Source: a virus
Reading direction: 5' to 3' (one strand)
Length of the DNA stretch: 30,684 nt
IMG/VR virus record: IMGVR_UViG_3300019124_000021
Span: 1 to 30,684 of that record
Part shown: in pieces, positions 7,895-15,143 of the stretch
Position numbering within the stretch: position 1 is the first letter of the stretch
How the letters are laid out: each line of letters starts with the position of its first letter
Program-made: the position numbers and the translations under genes
The notes under the pieces: generated by a model
Seen by the model: the letters and a program-made list of their open reading frames with translations, nothing else
Databases searched by the model: none
What the model was told of the DNA's origin: nothing

Positions 7895-8171
7895 GCATAC
7901 GCAGCACTTGATAGCGTTAGCAGAAAAGTTTCTCTCAGGGGATCTGCAGGCTGACGTGTTCGTCGATGAATACGAGGGTTACCTGTTTGATCATGAAGAG
8001 GACCTGTTTGACGATCCCTGCTATGCGTTCCTGGATGCAATTCGGGATGTTGCCGCCTACTATCAACCCGAGCCGAAGGTACGAGAAGCCGATCCCCATC
8101 TAATCGAGGAAAAGCAGCTTCGTGAAGTAGTATCAGAAAACCTCGATAAAATCAAGACGTCACAATCGTGA
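7884..8171 (+). CDS. Putative colicin-D-type immunity protein
   Basis: A 95-aa acidic protein starting at ATG 7884, overlapping the head-protein gene by 11 nt; AAGGAG lies 10 nt upstream. The sequence has the layout of the Colicin_immun (ImmD-like) family: a helix LIALAEKFLSGDLQADVF, an acidic stretch with FLDAIRDVAAYYQPEP, then READPHLIEEKQLREVVSEN. The pattern D-V-x-A-Y-x-x-x-P-x-x-R followed by a helix with LRE is the strongest resemblance. Immunity proteins of this type block the active site of a cognate tRNase. Its place directly after a head protein with a BECR-like tail suggests it neutralises that domain in the host during lysogeny or assembly. An alternative is a small acidic head-assembly factor. 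A hairpin formed by TGACGT/ACGTCA sits at its 3' end (8156-8175). Confidence 0.55.
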   Translation: MTNKHTQHLIALAEKFLSGDLQADVFVDEYEGYLFDHEEDLFDDPCYAFLDAIRDVAAYYQPEPKVREADPHLIEEKQLREVVSENLDKIKTSQS

Positions 8172-8257
8172 CGTCTTTTGTCATTTCCGGAAAGGCAGGC
8201 GGTGTTTATGCTATTCCTGACGAAGAAAATTCACTGTGGAAAGGAGGTGAACGAGGC

Positions 8258-9505
8258 ATGCCGTACGAATTGAAGGACGCGAAAATCACCCACATTTCGC
8301 TGGTTGATAAAGGCGCCAACGGTGTACCGTTCGCCATCATCAAGGAAGAAGGCGGGGAGCCGGTGCAGAAAAGCATCGTGATCGCGAAAGCCGACAAGCC
8401 GAAGCAGATCGTATACGGTGTGGTGTACCAGCCGGACGTCGTGGACGCGCACGGGGACATGATGACCGCCGAGGAGATCGAGAAAGCCGCGCACGGTTTC
8501 ATGCAAGCGAAAAGCATCTACAACATCGACAAACAGCACGACCTGGAGGCCGACGAGGGCTACGTGGTCGAGTCGTACATCGCTCCCTGTGACATGCAGC
8601 TGGGAGATCAGACGATCAAGAAAGGCTCCTGGGTGGCCGGGGTAAAAGTCACGAATGAAGACACCTGGTCGGCCATCGAAAAAGGGGAGATCACCGGTTT
8701 CTCAATGTGGGGGATCGGCAAGCGCGTGAAATTGGATGAAGCCTCTTCTGCTACCGAGAGTGATGCGGTAGAGAAGGGGCTTTTGCGTTCAATTGCAAAG
8801 GCACTCGCCGACCTGACAGGCATCCGAAAAGGAGCGGTCAAGGATCGCTTTGAGCAGTCTCGGAAGGAAACCGGGTTCTGGGATGCCTGGTACTCTTTCG
8901 AAAGAGTTGTACGTCGCTATAACTGGCAGACGGACCGGTACGAATTCGAAACCGACGCAGCGGTTATCCGTGAAGCGATCGAAGACCTGACAAGCATCCT
9001 GCAGGGGCTGCTCACCAGTGACAACATCATGAAGTCGATCGGGGAACCGCCGGCGGACATCGAAAAGGCTGGGAAGAAGATCTCTGCCGCACGCCTGGAA
9101 AAACTCAAAAACGCGCAAGCAGCGCTCTCGGAAATCCTTTCCGAGGTAGAAGACAAGGAGGATGACCACGTGAAACCTGAAGACATCGAAAAAGCTGTTT
9201 CGGCTGCACTGACCCCAATAACCAAGCAACTGCAAGAGCTTCAAACGGAAGTTGCGGAGTTGAAAAAGGATGAAGGAGGGCAGCCGGCGGCCACGACTGC
9301 AGCTTCAGCAAATCCGGAAGCCAACGCCATCACTGAAGCAATCCAAAAAGCACTGGAGCCGATCACCAAGCAGGTGGAGACTTTGGCAGCGGACGTGCAA
9401 CTGGTAAAGAACAGCCGTGGTCCAAGCGGCCAGCCCCCTGCTGATGCTCCCATTGGAAAAAGTGATGTGCCAAGCTACATTCGACTCATGAATGGAGGTC
9501 AATAA
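8258..9505 (+). CDS. xkdF: XkdF-like prohead protease fused to scaffold
   Basis: A 415-aa protein from ATG 8258, which follows AAAGGAGGTGA; an upstream in-frame ATG at 8168 has no such site. Residues about 5-160 are the XkdF serine protease domain (ITHISLVDKGANGVPFAIIK; YGVVYQPDVVDAHGDMMT; candidate catalytic His94 in DKQHD and Ser149 in TGFSMWG). It matures the prohead. The middle part (about 190-270) is helical and contains a W/Y-rich segment. Residues about 305-385 are coiled-coil-like (ITKQLQELQTEVAELKKD) with two similar halves, each with PITKQ..., as in a scaffolding protein. An internal RBS and GTG at 9155-9172 would make that part separately. Confidence 0.88.
   Translation: MPYELKDAKITHISLVDKGANGVPFAIIKEEGGEPVQKSIVIAKADKPKQIVYGVVYQPDVVDAHGDMMTAEEIEKAAHGFMQAKSIYNIDKQHDLEADEGYVVESYIAPCDMQLGDQTIKKGSWVAGVKVTNEDTWSAIEKGEITGFSMWGIGKRVKLDEASSATESDAVEKGLLRSIAKALADLTGIRKGAVKDRFEQSRKETGFWDAWYSFERVVRRYNWQTDRYEFETDAAVIREAIEDLTSILQGLLTSDNIMKSIGEPPADIEKAGKKISAARLEKLKNAQAALSEILSEVEDKEDDHVKPEDIEKAVSAALTPITKQLQELQTEVAELKKDEGGQPAATTAASANPEANAITEAIQKALEPITKQVETLAADVQLVKNSRGPSGQPPADAPIGKSDVPSYIRLMNGGQ
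9170..9505 (+). CDS. Possible nested scaffold protein from internal GTG start
   Basis: Inside the protease gene, AAGGAGG at 9155-9161 is followed after 8 nt by GTG 9170-9172, which is in the reading frame (codon 305). Initiation there gives a 111-aa protein beginning MKPEDIEKAVSAALTPITKQ and containing just the coiled-coil scaffold-like region. Nested scaffolds from an in-frame start are known for lambda C/Nu3 and similar protease-scaffold genes. What is seen is a consensus ribosome site at ideal spacing. That it is used is inferred. Confidence 0.55.
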   Translation: MKPEDIEKAVSAALTPITKQLQELQTEVAELKKDEGGQPAATTAASANPEANAITEAIQKALEPITKQVETLAADVQLVKNSRGPSGQPPADAPIGKSDVPSYIRLMNGGQ

Positions 9506-9506
9506 G

Positions 9507-10451
9507 ATGACAGCAAACAACCAATTGATTTCAAAAGAACAGCAGCTCTCAACCATCCGCAAGTCGATTGATCTGACGATGCCGAAAAAAGAGGCGGAAG
9601 CGTTTATCGTCGACACGCTGAAGAAGGCGACCACGCTGCCGAAACTGAATACGAAATACACGGACGTTCCTGCGGGTAAATTGCCAAGATTGAAAGTGAA
9701 GTCCCGCCAGATTCGGGAGCATACCGGAACGGAAACCCCGAACGGAACAGGCGGTATCGAGAACCCAGAAGTACCGTACGCAGTGAAAAAGGTTTTCTGG
9801 GATGAATGGCTAAAAGACGATGACGTATGGTATAACAACACGGCCCGCGGGGACGATGTTGAAACCAAAACCATCGATTTGGTTCAGGGACAGTTCGGGG
9901 TAGACATGCAAGATTTGCTATTCAATGGCGATACAACCGCTAAGCTGGCCGATGGTGTTACTCCGGATCCGTTCTTGTCCATTCTGGATGGCTTTGTGAA
10001 GAAAATGAAAGCGTCCACGTTGAAAACAGACTTGGGCACGAACGAGCCAACCATCGACGATTTCGTCAACCACGTCCTGCTGCTGGATGAAAAATACTTG
10101 AACATGACCGACTTGACGTGGATCATGCCTCGCCGGACCTATCAGAAACTGGTCGCACTCGTGCAGAAGCGCTCCACTGCTTTGGGCGACGTCACGCTGG
10201 TCAACGGTAAGCTGACGGAGATCGCTGGATACCCGATCGAGGTAGTGCAGTCCCTGCAAATCGGTTTCGTGGCCCTGACGCCATTAAGCAACCTGGTGCC
10301 GGTATTCACTCGTGACCTGCGATACAAGCGGACTGCAGACGGCGCGACGGCTGCGATCAAGGATGCAACCTACCACATCCTGTTTGGGTACGCAGATGCT
10401 GCTGTTCTGGAAACAGAAGCCGTTGCCTGGATGACAGGCAGCAAACTGTAA
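9507..10451 (+). CDS. xkdG: Major capsid protein, XkdG-like
   Basis: A 314-aa protein, close to XkdG (311 aa). ATG 9507 follows GGAGGTC; ATG 9492 overlaps the ribosome site and is not favoured. The sequence fits the HK97-fold PBSX capsid group: a charged N-terminal arm (LSTIRKSIDLTMPKKEAEAF), VPYAVKKVFWDEWLKDDDVW, and a C-terminal RRTYQKLVALVQKRSTALGD, PIEVVQSLQIGFVALTPLSN. No long delta domain is seen before the fold, as expected if the scaffold is supplied by the preceding gene. Confidence 0.9.
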   Translation: MTANNQLISKEQQLSTIRKSIDLTMPKKEAEAFIVDTLKKATTLPKLNTKYTDVPAGKLPRLKVKSRQIREHTGTETPNGTGGIENPEVPYAVKKVFWDEWLKDDDVWYNNTARGDDVETKTIDLVQGQFGVDMQDLLFNGDTTAKLADGVTPDPFLSILDGFVKKMKASTLKTDLGTNEPTIDDFVNHVLLLDEKYLNMTDLTWIMPRRTYQKLVALVQKRSTALGDVTLVNGKLTEIAGYPIEVVQSLQIGFVALTPLSNLVPVFTRDLRYKRTADGATAAIKDATYHILFGYADAAVLETEAVAWMTGSKL

Positions 10452-10462
10452 GAGGGGGATGC

Positions 10463-10675
10463 ATGATGCCGAAGGTAAAATACAAGCATGAGAAAGGCGC
10501 TCTGCACATCGGTGGAGGGCGCTTTTTCAATGCAGGAGAGGCCTACGAGGTTTCTGATGAAGAAGCAAAAGCGTTGACCGAAGCGTTCGATGACCTTGAA
10601 ATCGTGGAGGAGAAGAAGTCTGGCCGGGGAGGCGGACGCCATGCTGACGCCGGAGAAGGTAAAGCATCAGAGTAG
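10463..10675 (+). CDS. YqbF-like small protein between capsid and connector
   Basis: A 70-aa protein starting at ATG 10463 (or 10466) behind AGAGGGGG. Residues 1-50 (KVKYKHEKGALHIGGGRFFN, then AGEAYEVSDEEAKALTEA) resemble the small domain in YqbF of the B. subtilis skin element, which lies at the same place between capsid and YqbG-like connector genes. The tail is a K/G/R-rich spacer (EEKKSGRGGGRHADAGEGK). Its exact function is unknown; a capsid decoration or assembly role is plausible. The 3' end overlaps the next gene by 35 nt. Confidence 0.65.
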   Translation: MMPKVKYKHEKGALHIGGGRFFNAGEAYEVSDEEAKALTEAFDDLEIVEEKKSGRGGGRHADAGEGKASE

Positions 10676-11021
10676 CACACGAGCCGTTCAGGATATGACT
10701 CATGAACGGCTTTCCTATCTCATTGACGAAGCGAAAGTTCGAATCGAGTTGTTCACGTCCCGACCATTCGTAGACGATGACAGTCGTCTGGAAGTCGCTC
10801 ATTTCCGCCTTGTTGAGGCCATGGCCCTGACAGACAACGACGAGGTGCTTGGTGCAGAGGCACGCGGGATTACGTCGGAATCCGACCAGGGCTACTCATG
10901 GTCAGTTGAACGGGCCGCGGTGACGACGGGGAGCCCGCTGGTCGACTCCCTGCTGCGGCAGTGGATGAGCTTTACAGCAGAAGCGAGCGACGGGGGGAAC
11001 GTGCGGGCGATGATCCTATGA
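10641..11021 (+). CDS. Head-tail connector, YqbG-like (DUF3199 type)
   Basis: A 126-aa protein from ATG 10641, preceded by GGGGAGGCGG; an in-frame ATG at 10590 lacks a ribosome site. The mostly helical sequence (SYLIDEAKVRIELFTSRPFV, HFRLVEAMALTDNDEVLG) followed by a segment with WSVERAAVTTGSPLVDSLLR fits the gp6/gp15-like adaptor that binds the portal. Position and length match YqbG of skin. It ends in ATGA, coupled to the next gene. Confidence 0.7.
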   Translation: MLTPEKVKHQSSTRAVQDMTHERLSYLIDEAKVRIELFTSRPFVDDDSRLEVAHFRLVEAMALTDNDEVLGAEARGITSESDQGYSWSVERAAVTTGSPLVDSLLRQWMSFTAEASDGGNVRAMIL

Positions 11022-11344
11022 GGCATCGAATGAATGATCAGATCATTGTGAAACGAACGGAAACGGCTCAGGATGGGCGAAACAGAATGGGTCTGGTTGA
11101 GTTACCCTCCCGAACGGTAGAGGGGTGCATTCGGGCTGTAGAATCGTCCTGGCAGCGTCCTTCCAATGCCGACCCGGTGACATGGGAATACAAGGCGTCC
11201 ATCGGATTCCGTTTAGGAGAGGATGTCCGGAAGGATGATGTCTTGGAAATCCCCGGTCGTGGTGACTTTGTGGTGGTGGACGTGACCCCTGGACGACGTT
11301 TTCTGTCTGTGGTCGCCATTCAAGAAAAGCGGGGGGCGGAGTAG
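11018..11344 (+). CDS. xkdH: XkdH-like head closure protein (DUF3599 type)
   Basis: A 108-aa protein starting at ATG 11018 in the ATGA overlap. It is beta-rich: QIIVKRTETAQDGRNRMGL, WEYKASIGFRLGEDVRKDDV and IPGRGDFVVVDVTPGRRFLS. This fits the stopper/head-closure group of DUF3599/XkdH, which seals the portal after packaging. The order connector, closure, gp10-like, terminator protein is as in PBSX. Translation probably depends on coupling, since the RBS is weak. Confidence 0.7.
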   Translation: MRHRMNDQIIVKRTETAQDGRNRMGLVELPSRTVEGCIRAVESSWQRPSNADPVTWEYKASIGFRLGEDVRKDDVLEIPGRGDFVVVDVTPGRRFLSVVAIQEKRGAE

Positions 11345-11826
11345 TGGACTTTCGTCAATTTGAAGAGCGGTTGAGGAAGTTGAACCAGGACGTTCCGAAG
11401 ATAATCCAGGGCATCGTTTACAGACTTGGCGAGGAACTTCTCAACTACGTAATCAATGAGATCAGCCGTCAGGACCTGATTGACACCGGTGCCATGTGGC
11501 AATCCTTCACGCAGGGCGGCGACGGGAACGTTTGGGAGTTTGACGGAGACCGCAACGCCCTGACGCTCGAAGTCGGCTCCAATCTGACCTACGCGGAGTA
11601 CATGAACGACGGATACACAATCGAGAAAGGCTATTTCGTTCCGGGTTATTGGCAGGCCAATGGCGGGTTCGTTTACGATCCCGACGCGAAAACGGGATTC
11701 TGGGCTCGTCCACGTTCCTTCATCGGACGAAAATACTTCGACATCGCTCTGGAGAACTTCCGAGGCGGCATGCAGGCTCTCATCGAAAAATTGCTACAGG
11801 CAGAACTGGAAAGGCTGGTGAAGTGA
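11344..11826 (+). CDS. xkdI: XkdI-like HK97 gp10-family protein
   Basis: A 160-aa protein with a GTG start sharing a base with the previous stop (TAGTG). N-terminal helices (FEERLRKLNQDVPKIIQGIV) lead to the family hallmark DTGAMWQSFTQGG and the beta part EVGSNLTYAEYMNDGYTIEK, and a C-terminal RPRSFIGRKYFDIALENF. HK97 gp10-like proteins act at the neck between head and tail. The length agrees with XkdI (164 aa). Confidence 0.8.
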   Translation: MDFRQFEERLRKLNQDVPKIIQGIVYRLGEELLNYVINEISRQDLIDTGAMWQSFTQGGDGNVWEFDGDRNALTLEVGSNLTYAEYMNDGYTIEKGYFVPGYWQANGGFVYDPDAKTGFWARPRSFIGRKYFDIALENFRGGMQALIEKLLQAELERLVK

Positions 11827-12275
11827 TGGACCGCGAACTCTCTTGCATGATTGACCTGATAAACGAGGCGTATCCGGATCTCGCCATCCTGGACAGTCTC
11901 GACGAGTGGCTGGCCGCCAAGTTTAACCCGCCAATCGCATTCATTCAGACGCAAGGGGTGACGGAAAGAGGGAATACGCTCACATCCTACAAGGTGATTG
12001 CGGATGCCGGCATCGTCCTCCATCACCCGAAGGTAAACGGAGTGTACCAGCCGATCAGCACAGAACCTCTCCGGCAACTGCTGCGAAAAGAGCGGTATAG
12101 CTTTCGGGGGAAGACGGACGGGCTCTTCATCAATATAGACAGCACGTCATTCCGTGTTCGCTCGGAGCGCAAGGACAGGACCGAGATCACCTTCCGATAC
12201 GAGTACACCGTGCCGATTCCGAAGGATACTGCCGAGAAGATCAACACATTTGACATTGAGGGGGAATGGACCTGA
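11826..12275 (+). CDS. xkdJ: XkdJ-like tail terminator
   Basis: A 149-aa protein from ATG 11826, overlapping the previous stop by one base. The upstream in-frame ATG at 11649 lies deep in the preceding gene and is ignored. Features are an N-terminal helix (SCMIDLINEAYPDLAILDS), a central beta core (TSYKVIADAGIVLHHPK) and C-terminal strands (TEITFRYEYTVPIPKD). Position and size match XkdJ (143 aa), inferred to cap the finished tail tube. Confidence 0.65.
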   Translation: MDRELSCMIDLINEAYPDLAILDSLDEWLAAKFNPPIAFIQTQGVTERGNTLTSYKVIADAGIVLHHPKVNGVYQPISTEPLRQLLRKERYSFRGKTDGLFINIDSTSFRVRSERKDRTEITFRYEYTVPIPKDTAEKINTFDIEGEWT

Positions 12276-12472
12276 TGGCATCAAAACCAAAGGCCGTCGA
12301 ATCCTCTGGGATCAAGCGAACCAAACAGGACTGGATCGAGAGCGCTGCATACCTGAAAGCCGAAAGGTTTGAGGTGGCCGGCGCTCTCTTTGATGTAAAG
12401 GACGACCAGCTGATCTCCGAGGATGAGGTCAAGCAGAGATTGATTAAATACAAAGGCGGTGACAACCAATGA
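12275..12472 (+). CDS. YqzN/YkzM-domain protein
   Basis: A 65-aa protein from ATG 12275 (TGATG overlap). The pattern T-K-x-D-W-I-E-S-A-x-Y (RTKQDWIESAAYLKAERFEV) followed by AGALFDVKDDQLISEDEVKQ and a basic tail is that of the YqzN/YkzM family, found just before the tail-sheath gene in skin and PBSX. The function is unknown. It ends ATGA, overlapping the sheath start. ATG 12266 is a weaker choice because it lies too close to the GAGGGGG site. Confidence 0.75.
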   Translation: MASKPKAVESSGIKRTKQDWIESAAYLKAERFEVAGALFDVKDDQLISEDEVKQRLIKYKGGDNQ

Positions 12473-13809
12473 CGATTCAGCGACAAAGACCGGGGGTTAC
12501 GGTCGAACTCATTGCAAAAGCGCAGGAGCGCGTGCTCCCGAAAAGCGGCGTCGTGCTTGTCCCGTATCAGGCTGAGTGGGGAGCCCCCAACACCATCGTA
12601 CGGATGACGGGATACGAAGAGCGCTATAAAGAAACGCTCGGTCTGGTCGACACGATCGAGCTCGCTGCAGAGGGCGGCGCTACAGTTCTCGGATACCGTG
12701 TAACAAACGGGAACGAGACTGCTGCAAAGTACGTGCAGGACGGCGCAATCGAAATCGCGGCCCGTTACCCCGGAACCTACGGAAATAACCTGCGCGTGAC
12801 GATCCTTGCTTCCTCCGCAGAGCCCGGGAAAAAGGAGCTGCAGGTAAAAGACGCAACAGGCATCCTGGAGAAGTTCTCGTTTGCCGACGCTGCAGAGCTG
12901 GTGACGAAAACAGCTTCTTCTGACTTTGTGCGTGCGAAGAAGCTGGGGGACACGTCGGTCAGCGACGTCGCAGACGCGCAATTTACGAACGGGACCTCCG
13001 GAAACGCCCCACTGACAGCTGCGGACTTTACGAAAATCTTCAACGCGGTTTCCGGATCGGACTTTGACGCGATGTATCTCCCATCTCATGACTCGGCGGT
13101 TCAAGCGGCGGCGAAACAGTTCATTGCGGATCGTCGGACTCTCTCGAAAAAATTGAGCACGCTGGTAATCGGCGGTAAAGAGGCCGATGACGCTGACATG
13201 ACAAAGCACATGGAACGCTCCGTCTCCATGAATGCGCGGTACGTGGTCAACTGCGCAATCGCGGGCACCCACAACAACGGAAAGGACTACAACAGCATGC
13301 AGTGGGCCGCCTGGGTGGCGGGCATGATCGCTGCCACACCTGCAGATCAGTCTCTGACAGCAGTTGTCGTCCCGATGAAGAAGGCGAAGAAAGACTGGGG
13401 CCACAGCGAGATCCTGAACGCGCTCAGTACCGGCACGCTGATCGCTACACGCGACGGGGACGTGTACATCGTCGAGAGTGCCGTCAACACGCTTTCCACG
13501 CTGGGACCGTATGATCGTGAGGACTACGGGAAGATCCGTGTTTCCATGACACTCGACCAGATCGTGAACGACATCACCGCTGTAGGCAAGAAGTACAAAG
13601 GGAAGCTGGACAACAACGACCTGGGTGGCGCTACCTTCGTCGGTGCGGTAAAGGCCTATATGGAGGTACGCGAGCAGCAGGGGGCCATTGACGCCGGATG
13701 GTCCTTCACGGACAAGAAAAACGGAACCGGCGACCGCCGCGGCTTCAAACTGTCGGCGAGACCTCTGGATGCCATCGAAAACTTTGACGTCGAGTGGGAG
13801 GTGCTGTAA
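12469..13809 (+). CDS. xkdK: Contractile tail sheath, XkdK-like
   Basis: A 446-aa tail sheath protein (XkdK has 466). The N-terminus RPGVTVELIAKAQERVLPKS is the usual start of this family, followed by the domain with GGATVLGYRVTN, the insertion AARYPGTYGNNLRVTI and the conserved C-terminal part DRRGFKLSARPLDAIENFDV. The presence of a sheath makes the virion or particle myovirus-like. A long antisense ORF of 534 codons lies opposite but is a codon-bias shadow. Confidence 0.95.
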   Translation: MTIQRQRPGVTVELIAKAQERVLPKSGVVLVPYQAEWGAPNTIVRMTGYEERYKETLGLVDTIELAAEGGATVLGYRVTNGNETAAKYVQDGAIEIAARYPGTYGNNLRVTILASSAEPGKKELQVKDATGILEKFSFADAAELVTKTASSDFVRAKKLGDTSVSDVADAQFTNGTSGNAPLTAADFTKIFNAVSGSDFDAMYLPSHDSAVQAAAKQFIADRRTLSKKLSTLVIGGKEADDADMTKHMERSVSMNARYVVNCAIAGTHNNGKDYNSMQWAAWVAGMIAATPADQSLTAVVVPMKKAKKDWGHSEILNALSTGTLIATRDGDVYIVESAVNTLSTLGPYDREDYGKIRVSMTLDQIVNDITAVGKKYKGKLDNNDLGGATFVGAVKAYMEVREQQGAIDAGWSFTDKKNGTGDRRGFKLSARPLDAIENFDVEWEVL

Positions 13810-13812
13810 TAG

Positions 13813-14259
13813 ATGCAACGCGACATCAAGCTGAAAAACTGCCAAGTGTACGACGACAACGGTGATCCCATCGATGGAACGCTGGAAGGCCGCGTCGTTC
13901 TGAAAGTACAGTACGGCGACGTGAACCGGTTGCAGAAGGGACCTGTCCAGACCGTTGACAGCTGGTACAACGAGGTTACGCTCCGGATATCCTCGGTCAA
14001 TGCGGCGCTGAAATACTACTGCGTAGATCAGCTGACGAAAGGCAAAACGCCTGTCCTTCCGTTCATCATCGGTGAAACCCTCGACAAAGAAACGGGCAAC
14101 GCGGAGCGCGTGCGAATCTCCGACATCTACCTCAACCCAGAAGAAATTACGCTCTGGGAAGCAAAGGCGGAAGGCAACGATAATGCGACTTACGAGATCA
14201 AAGGTCGCAGCAACAAGCCTGCTGACTTCATCGACAAACTGCCTGATTATGAAGAATAG
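13813..14259 (+). CDS. xkdM: Tail tube protein, XkdM-like
   Basis: A 148-aa protein, the size of XkdM (147 aa). It starts at ATG 13813 with GGGAGGTG nine bases upstream. Sequence features such as RDIKLKNCQVYDDNGDPIDG, VQTVDSWYNEVTLRISSVNA and a late EAKAEGNDNATYEIKGRSNK are those of PBSX-type tube proteins. It polymerises to the inner tube that the sheath drives into the cell. Confidence 0.9.
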   Translation: MQRDIKLKNCQVYDDNGDPIDGTLEGRVVLKVQYGDVNRLQKGPVQTVDSWYNEVTLRISSVNAALKYYCVDQLTKGKTPVLPFIIGETLDKETGNAERVRISDIYLNPEEITLWEAKAEGNDNATYEIKGRSNKPADFIDKLPDYEE

Positions 14260-14270
14260 GGGATGACCAT

Positions 14271-14651
14271 ATGAGCAAGTTGGAAAAGTTTCTGGCGAAA
14301 GCCTCTGAACCGGTACAACGCAAAGAAATCACCGTCGATATTGACGGTGACGAGTGGAAGGTTCGCCAGCTGACGCTGGTAGAACTCCGTCAGTGTGAGC
14401 GGATGGCCGATCGAGGCGACAAGATCGACTGGTATCGCTATAACGACGCGCGGATCGTGAAAGCCACCGAGCACGACTTCCCGTGGAGTGACATGGCACT
14501 GCTGAAGGCCTATGGTGCGGCGGACAAGTTCGAGCTTCCAGCCAAACTGTTTGAACACAACCCAGACGGGTACACGAAGCTGCTGGATGCTGTTCGCCGC
14601 GTGAACGCGGGGCAGACTGAGGCGGATGCGGTGGAAGAAGCAAAAAACTGA
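14271..14651 (+). CDS. xkdN: Tail assembly chaperone, XkdN-like (zero-frame product)
   Basis: A 126-aa protein with an N-terminal SKLEKFLAKASEPVQRKEIT and strand VDIDGDEWKVRQLTLVELRQ, typical of the XkdN/gp14-like tail assembly chaperones that coat the tape measure during tail assembly. ATG 14271 follows GGGGATGACC. The last sense codons are GCA AAA AAC before TGA; these form a slippery heptamer, so this is the short product of a frameshifting gene, as in lambda G / GT. XkdN of PBSX is 146 aa. Confidence 0.88.
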   Translation: MSKLEKFLAKASEPVQRKEITVDIDGDEWKVRQLTLVELRQCERMADRGDKIDWYRYNDARIVKATEHDFPWSDMALLKAYGAADKFELPAKLFEHNPDGYTKLLDAVRRVNAGQTEADAVEEAKN

Positions 14652-14818
14652 TAAGGACCGACGGTGAAGCCTGGCACATGTGTTACGCCTACCTGAAAGG
14701 TAGGGGGCTGCCGTCGGACCTTCTCGACATAGACGTGGATCCGTACAAGCAAAAGCTGTTTATCATGGCGTGCCAGGTCTACGAGATCGAGGAGCTGGAG
14801 AAGCAACGAAACGAATAG
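14271..14818 (+). CDS. XkdN -1 frameshift product (G-T-like fusion)
   Basis: A -1 slip at A_AAA_AAC (14642-14648) continues through an open frame of 56 codons from 14648 to TAG 14816-14818, giving a 182-aa fusion. The extension begins LIRTDGEAWHMCYAYLKGRG and ends IEELEKQRNE. It has no start codon and no ribosome site of its own, yet has protein-like composition, so frameshifting is the simplest way it is made. By analogy with lambda gpG-T, the extension would bridge chaperone and tail tube. Confidence 0.82.
14642..14720 (+). promoter_or_regulatory. Programmed -1 ribosomal frameshift site
   Basis: A slippery heptamer A_AAA_AAC in frame at 14642-14648 is followed directly by the zero-frame stop. 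Downstream a two-level fold is possible: an outer stem CCGACGG (14658-14664) with CCGTCGG (14711-14717), extended by GG/CC across one mismatch, and inside it a perfect 7-bp stem CCTACCT (14688-14694) with AGGTAGG (14698-14704) and a 3-nt loop. The spacer of 6-9 nt from the slippery site is in the usual range. Confidence 0.85.
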
Positions 14819-14825
14819 CTTCTCC

Positions 14826-14868
14826 CTCTCTCCCGAGCGGGTGACGGCTGGGGAGAGAGTCACTTTTT
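14826..14868 (+). terminator. Terminator at the end of the head/tube operon
   Basis: CTCTCTCCC (14826-14834) pairs with GGGAGAGAG (14851-14859); after CAC follow five T. It stands 8 nt after the frameshift-product stop. The right arm ends where the opposite-strand membrane gene has its stop (14860), so the hairpin may also serve that gene, although there is no T tract in that direction. Confidence 0.8.
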
Positions 14869-15081
14869 ATTGAGTCGGTATCCGAGATAGGTTAGCCCAA
14901 CAAAAGAACCAGCTAAAACCCAGCTGAGGACTTCGGGCATTTTGAACATCCCAACCATAACTGACGTGATGATAGCTGTAATGATACCGAGAAAAACGAT
15001 TAACCAAAAATACATCGCCATTTTAATAAAGAGCCGGAAAAGGAAGTAAAAAAACGTCGGAATAGCTTTCAGGAAATCCAT
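14860..15081 (-). CDS. Membrane protein on the opposite strand (moron)
   Basis: A 73-aa protein; the ATG at 15081 has GGAGGG seven bases upstream on its strand. The N-terminal 25 residues are aromatic and hydrophobic (FLKAIPTFFYFLFRLFIKMA), followed by two clear membrane segments (WLIVFLGIITAIITSVMV and LSWVLAGSFVGLTYLGY) and a basic end RLNKK. It is the only minus-strand gene inside the structural operon, between the chaperone and the tape measure, so it is likely a lysogenically expressed moron. TTGACA on its strand at about 15149-15154 could be a -35, but I see no good -10. A superinfection-exclusion role is a guess from topology and position. Confidence 0.7.
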   Translation of the reverse strand: MDFLKAIPTFFYFLFRLFIKMAMYFWLIVFLGIITAIITSVMVGMFKMPEVLSWVLAGSFVGLTYLGYRLNKK

Positions 15082-15143
15082 GCCGTTCCCTCCGTAGTTT
15101 TTAGGAACATTTTACCATGTAATACGATGTGGGGGTGAGTAAG

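Noticed and set aside
12241-13845. Long open frame of 534 codons opposite the tail sheath gene
   Set aside because: It mirrors the codon bias of the sheath gene, has no ribosome site and its product is low-complexity in V, R, H and L; the sheath frame is certain.
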